7,303 nucleotides of DNA from an uncultured Bacillus sp. (GTDB lineage: Bacteria > Bacillota > Bacilli > Bacillales > DSM-1321). This document shows, piece by piece, positions 5,421 to 7,303 of this stretch; the stretch's first letter is position 1, and each line of letters begins with the position of its first letter. The notes below the pieces were generated by a model that did no database searches, was not told the origin of the DNA, and saw only the letters and a list, made by a program, of their open reading frames with translations. The translations under genes and the position numbers were made by a program. Location of the stretch: the NCBI GenBank assembly GCA_934215995.1, contig CAKQBC010000113.1, positions 1-7,303 of the forward strand. The letters run 5' to 3'.

Positions 5421-6574
5421 GCCATGTGTTTCCAACGTATCAACGGTGGAGCCTGACTCCGTCGCAGGCGGAAGGTTCCTGGATTACAATGGAAAACGGA
5501 AAAAAATATCTTGATTTCACTTCGGGCATCGGTGTTTTGAATCTGGGGCACCGCCATCCGAAAGTAGAGGAAGCGGTAAAAGGACAATTGGAGAAATACT
5601 GGCATACGTCCAATCTTTTTGAACAACCGTTACAGGAGCAGCTTGCCGGGTTGCTGGCGGCTTCATCAGGACTCGATGCCGTCTTCTTTTCGAACAGCGG
5701 GGCAGAGGCGAATGAAGCTGCCATCAAGCTTGCCAAGAAGGCGACAGGCAGGAAGAAAATTGTCACTTGCCTGCAGTCATTCCATGGCCGCACGTATGCA
5801 GGCATGGGGGCAACCGGACAGGAGAAAGTGAAAACCGGATTCGGGCCGATGCTCGATGCGTTCGAATATGTTCCTTTTAATGACAGGAGCCAGCTGCAGG
5901 ATGCAGTCGATGAAGATACCGCAGCCATCATGGTTGAAGCCGTTCAGGGGGAGGGGGGCATACACTGCGCCACTCTTGAATACCTTAAGGCGGTCCAGGA
6001 GACAGCCAGGAAAGCCGGCGCCCTGCTGATTATTGATGAAGTCCAAACAGGAATCGGACGGACTGGTGAGATGTTCGCCTTCCAGCATTATGAAATCGAA
6101 CCGGATATCATAACATTGGCGAAAGGTTTGGGCAATGGGTTGCCGATTGGTGCGATGCTCGGTACAAAAGAGCTGGCTGGACATTTCGGGCCGGGAAGCC
6201 ATGGATCGACATTCGGGGGCAATCCGCTCAGTACTGCCTCGTCAATAGCGGTTATGCAGGAAATGAACAGTCCCGATTTTCTTGAAGAAGTGAAAGAGAA
6301 GGGGAAAGAATTACAAAAGAAGCTGAAGGAAGAACTTAAGAATGCAGCCTGCGTTAAAGAAGTAAGGGGCCTTGGATTGATGATCGGCATTGAATTGGCA
6401 TTGGATGCAGCCCCAATCATTAAAAACCTGCAGGATAATCAGCTGCTTGTGCTGAATGCAGGCCCGAACGTCATTCGTTTGATGCCGCCGTTGACTGTTT
6501 CCGATGATGAAATCGGCCAGGCGCTGGAAAAGCTTGTTGATGCTTTAAGTAAAACTGCAATCACAGCCGGATAA
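5417..6574 (+). CDS. argD: Acetylornithine aminotransferase ArgD
   Basis: ArgD is a PLP enzyme of 385 residues. It converts N-acetylglutamate 5-semialdehyde and glutamate into N-acetylornithine and 2-oxoglutarate. Class III (fold type I) aminotransferase marks are in order: GIGVLNLGHRHP (37-48), phosphate-binding FSNSGAEANEA (91-101), FHGRTYAGM (122-130), the cofactor Asp in IIDEVQTGIGRTG (205-217, Asp207), the Schiff-base Lys236 in TLAKGLGNGLPIG (233-245), and HGSTFGGNPL (262-271). The start is ATG 5417, overlapping the argB stop as ATGA (5417-5420), with AGAGGG (5404-5409) as ribosome binding site. An in-frame ATG at 5375 would add 14 residues deep inside argB and is not supported. Related GABA or ornithine aminotransferases share these motifs, but the operon context and length favour ArgD. 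The gene may also serve as succinyldiaminopimelate aminotransferase, as some ArgD proteins do; this is not shown here. Confidence 0.96.
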   Translation: MSHVFPTYQRWSLTPSQAEGSWITMENGKKYLDFTSGIGVLNLGHRHPKVEEAVKGQLEKYWHTSNLFEQPLQEQLAGLLAASSGLDAVFFSNSGAEANEAAIKLAKKATGRKKIVTCLQSFHGRTYAGMGATGQEKVKTGFGPMLDAFEYVPFNDRSQLQDAVDEDTAAIMVEAVQGEGGIHCATLEYLKAVQETARKAGALLIIDEVQTGIGRTGEMFAFQHYEIEPDIITLAKGLGNGLPIGAMLGTKELAGHFGPGSHGSTFGGNPLSTASSIAVMQEMNSPDFLEEVKEKGKELQKKLKEELKNAACVKEVRGLGLMIGIELALDAAPIIKNLQDNQLLVLNAGPNVIRLMPPLTVSDDEIGQALEKLVDALSKTAITAG

Positions 6575-6579
6575 GGCTG
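6564..6579 (+). other. Small hairpin spanning the argD stop codon
   Basis: CAGCC (6564-6568) and GGCTG (6575-6579) form a 5-base-pair, GC-rich stem with a 6-base loop containing most of the argD TAA. A broken T tract (6582-6588) follows. It could weaken read-through into carA or stabilise the upstream message, but the stem is short and the U tract is interrupted, so it is not called a terminator. Confidence 0.3.
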
Positions 6580-6586
6580 CATATTT

Positions 6587-6616
6587 TTGGGGATGAACGC
6601 ATAAAAACACTAAAAT
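6587..6616 (+). promoter_or_regulatory. Weak internal promoter candidate before carA
   Basis: TTGGGG (6587-6592, 3 of 6) and TAAAAT (6611-6616, 5 of 6) are separated by 18 bases. The start point would lie near 6623, inside the ARG-box-like site. The -35 is poor, so activity is uncertain. Confidence 0.3.
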
Positions 6617-6633
6617 ATTAATAATTATTCATC
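6616..6633 (-). promoter_or_regulatory. ARG-box-like site upstream of carA
   Basis: On the minus strand the 18-mer is GATGAATAATTATTAATA. It matches the palindromic ArgR consensus WNTGAATWWWWATTCANW at 16 of 18 positions, with both halves recognisable, and the B. subtilis form at about 12 of 18. It lies 16 bases before the carA ATG, in the only sizeable gap within the operon, and touches the candidate -10 element. AhrC binding here is an inference from the match alone. Confidence 0.5.
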
Positions 6634-6649
6634 GGACAGAGGTGACGAA

Positions 6650-7303
6650 ATGAAAAGCTATATACATTTGCAAAACGGTGAGACATTCAAGGGGAAATGG
6701 TTGACTGACCCGTCGCAAACAACAGTTTCTGGTGAAATTGTATTTTATACTGGCATGACAGGGTACCAGGAAGTTCTGACGGATCCTTCCTATAAAAATC
6801 AAATTGTTGTATTCACATATCCGCTGATCGGCAATTACGGAATAAATGAACATGATTTTGAAAGCAAAAAACCGCATGTGGCGGGGGTGATCGTCCACAG
6901 GGGGGATATGGCATTCTCGCATTATGATGCATACGGCTCCCTGAAGGAGTATCTGAATAAATGGAACGTCCCTATGATCGGGAATGCCGATACGAGGGCG
7001 ATCGTCAAAAGAATAAGAATCCATGGATCAATGCCTGCTTTTCTAACCGATCAGCCGGAGCTGCCTTCCGATGATCTATCCTATGAAGCGCCGGCACCCA
7101 TCCCTTTAGTATCAATCCGGAAAGCCGAAACGCATGGAACAGGAAGCAAGCATATTGTTTTGATCGATTTTGGCTGCAAGAAGTCCATTTTGGAGTCATT
7201 GCTCAAATATGATTGCAGGGTTACGGTTGTTCCGTATAACTGCACTTTTGTAGAAGTAGTGAAGCTGAAACCGGATGGAATCCTTCTCTCGAATGGGCCG
7301 GGG
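6650..7303 (+). CDS. carA: Carbamoyl-phosphate synthase small subunit, arginine-type CarA, 3' end cut by window edge
   Basis: The frame is open to the window end and gives 218 residues of an expected 350-360. CarA hydrolyses glutamine and passes ammonia to CarB, which makes carbamoyl phosphate for citrulline formation. The N-terminal CPSase small-chain domain is complete: GEIVFYTGMTGYQEVLTDPSY (28-48), then YPLIGNYGINEHDFES (57-72), then DTRAIVKRIRIHGSM (114-128). The class I glutaminase domain begins near 167 (KHIVLIDFG) and ends at LLSNGPG (212-218). Its nucleophilic Cys and catalytic His lie beyond the edge, so activity cannot be judged. AGAGGTGA (6638-6645) precedes the ATG. Bacilli often carry two copies, one in the pyr operon and one with arg genes; location after argD marks this as the arginine copy (also called cpaA), with carB and argF expected downstream. 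Confidence 0.93.
   Translation, partial: MKSYIHLQNGETFKGKWLTDPSQTTVSGEIVFYTGMTGYQEVLTDPSYKNQIVVFTYPLIGNYGINEHDFESKKPHVAGVIVHRGDMAFSHYDAYGSLKEYLNKWNVPMIGNADTRAIVKRIRIHGSMPAFLTDQPELPSDDLSYEAPAPIPLVSIRKAETHGTGSKHIVLIDFGCKKSILESLLKYDCRVTVVPYNCTFVEVVKLKPDGILLSNGPG

Noticed and set aside
5440..5931. Minus-strand open frame of 163 codons within argD
   Set aside because: It is antisense to conserved PLP-enzyme motifs, with no separate promoter or recognisable domain.
1..7303. Search for a new defence, mobile, CRISPR or toxin-antitoxin system
   Set aside because: No direct-repeat array, transposase, integrase, tRNA, attachment site or small paired genes were found. All long frames belong to well-known conserved genes with intact motifs.

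Overview
The window looks like chromosomal DNA of a Bacillus-type Firmicute (Bacillaceae). The coding sequences match the Bacillus subtilis proteins YitU, YitV, YitW, ArgC, ArgJ, ArgB, ArgD and CarA in motif content, length and order. Ribosome binding sites are strong and purine-rich, intergenic regions are AT-rich, and ATG starts are used throughout. The species was not determined, and assignments rest on recognised motifs and remembered family architecture, not on a database search.

Layout. Bases 1-724 (minus strand) hold most of a HAD/Cof-type phosphatase (yitU), cut by the left edge. Bases 725-888 are a divergent intergenic region with an extended -10 promoter for yitU and a weaker promoter candidate for yitV. 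On the plus strand follow yitV (alpha/beta hydrolase, 889-1671) and yitW (MIP18/DUF59 Fe-S assembly-type protein, 1724-2035). A strong intrinsic terminator closes that unit (2062-2091). The 316-base gap before argC holds this terminator, a second terminator-like hairpin (2143-2178) and a sigma-A promoter (2272-2300) embedded in three matches to the AhrC/ArgR operator (ARG box). The arginine operon then runs argC (2352-3386), argJ (3404-4636), argB (4647-5420), argD (5417-6574) and carA (6650 to the right edge, cut within its glutaminase domain).

Function. argC-argJ-argB-argD encode the cyclic acetylated route from glutamate to ornithine. ArgB phosphorylates N-acetylglutamate, ArgC reduces the phosphate to the semialdehyde, and ArgD transaminates it to N-acetylornithine. 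ArgJ moves the acetyl group back to glutamate, releasing ornithine. carA begins the carbamoyl-phosphate part of the pathway; in B. subtilis carB and argF follow, but they lie outside this window. The argC-to-argD junctions are tight (17-base gap, 10-base gap, 4-base overlap). The argD-carA gap is 75 bases and holds an ARG-box-like site, a weak promoter candidate and a small hairpin, so carA may be partly regulated on its own.

This is a conserved housekeeping and biosynthetic region. I found no mobile element, CRISPR, tRNA, rRNA, defence island or convincing new system. The points worth a second look are regulatory: the operator cluster at argC, the possible second operator at carA, and the orphan terminator-like hairpin upstream of argC.
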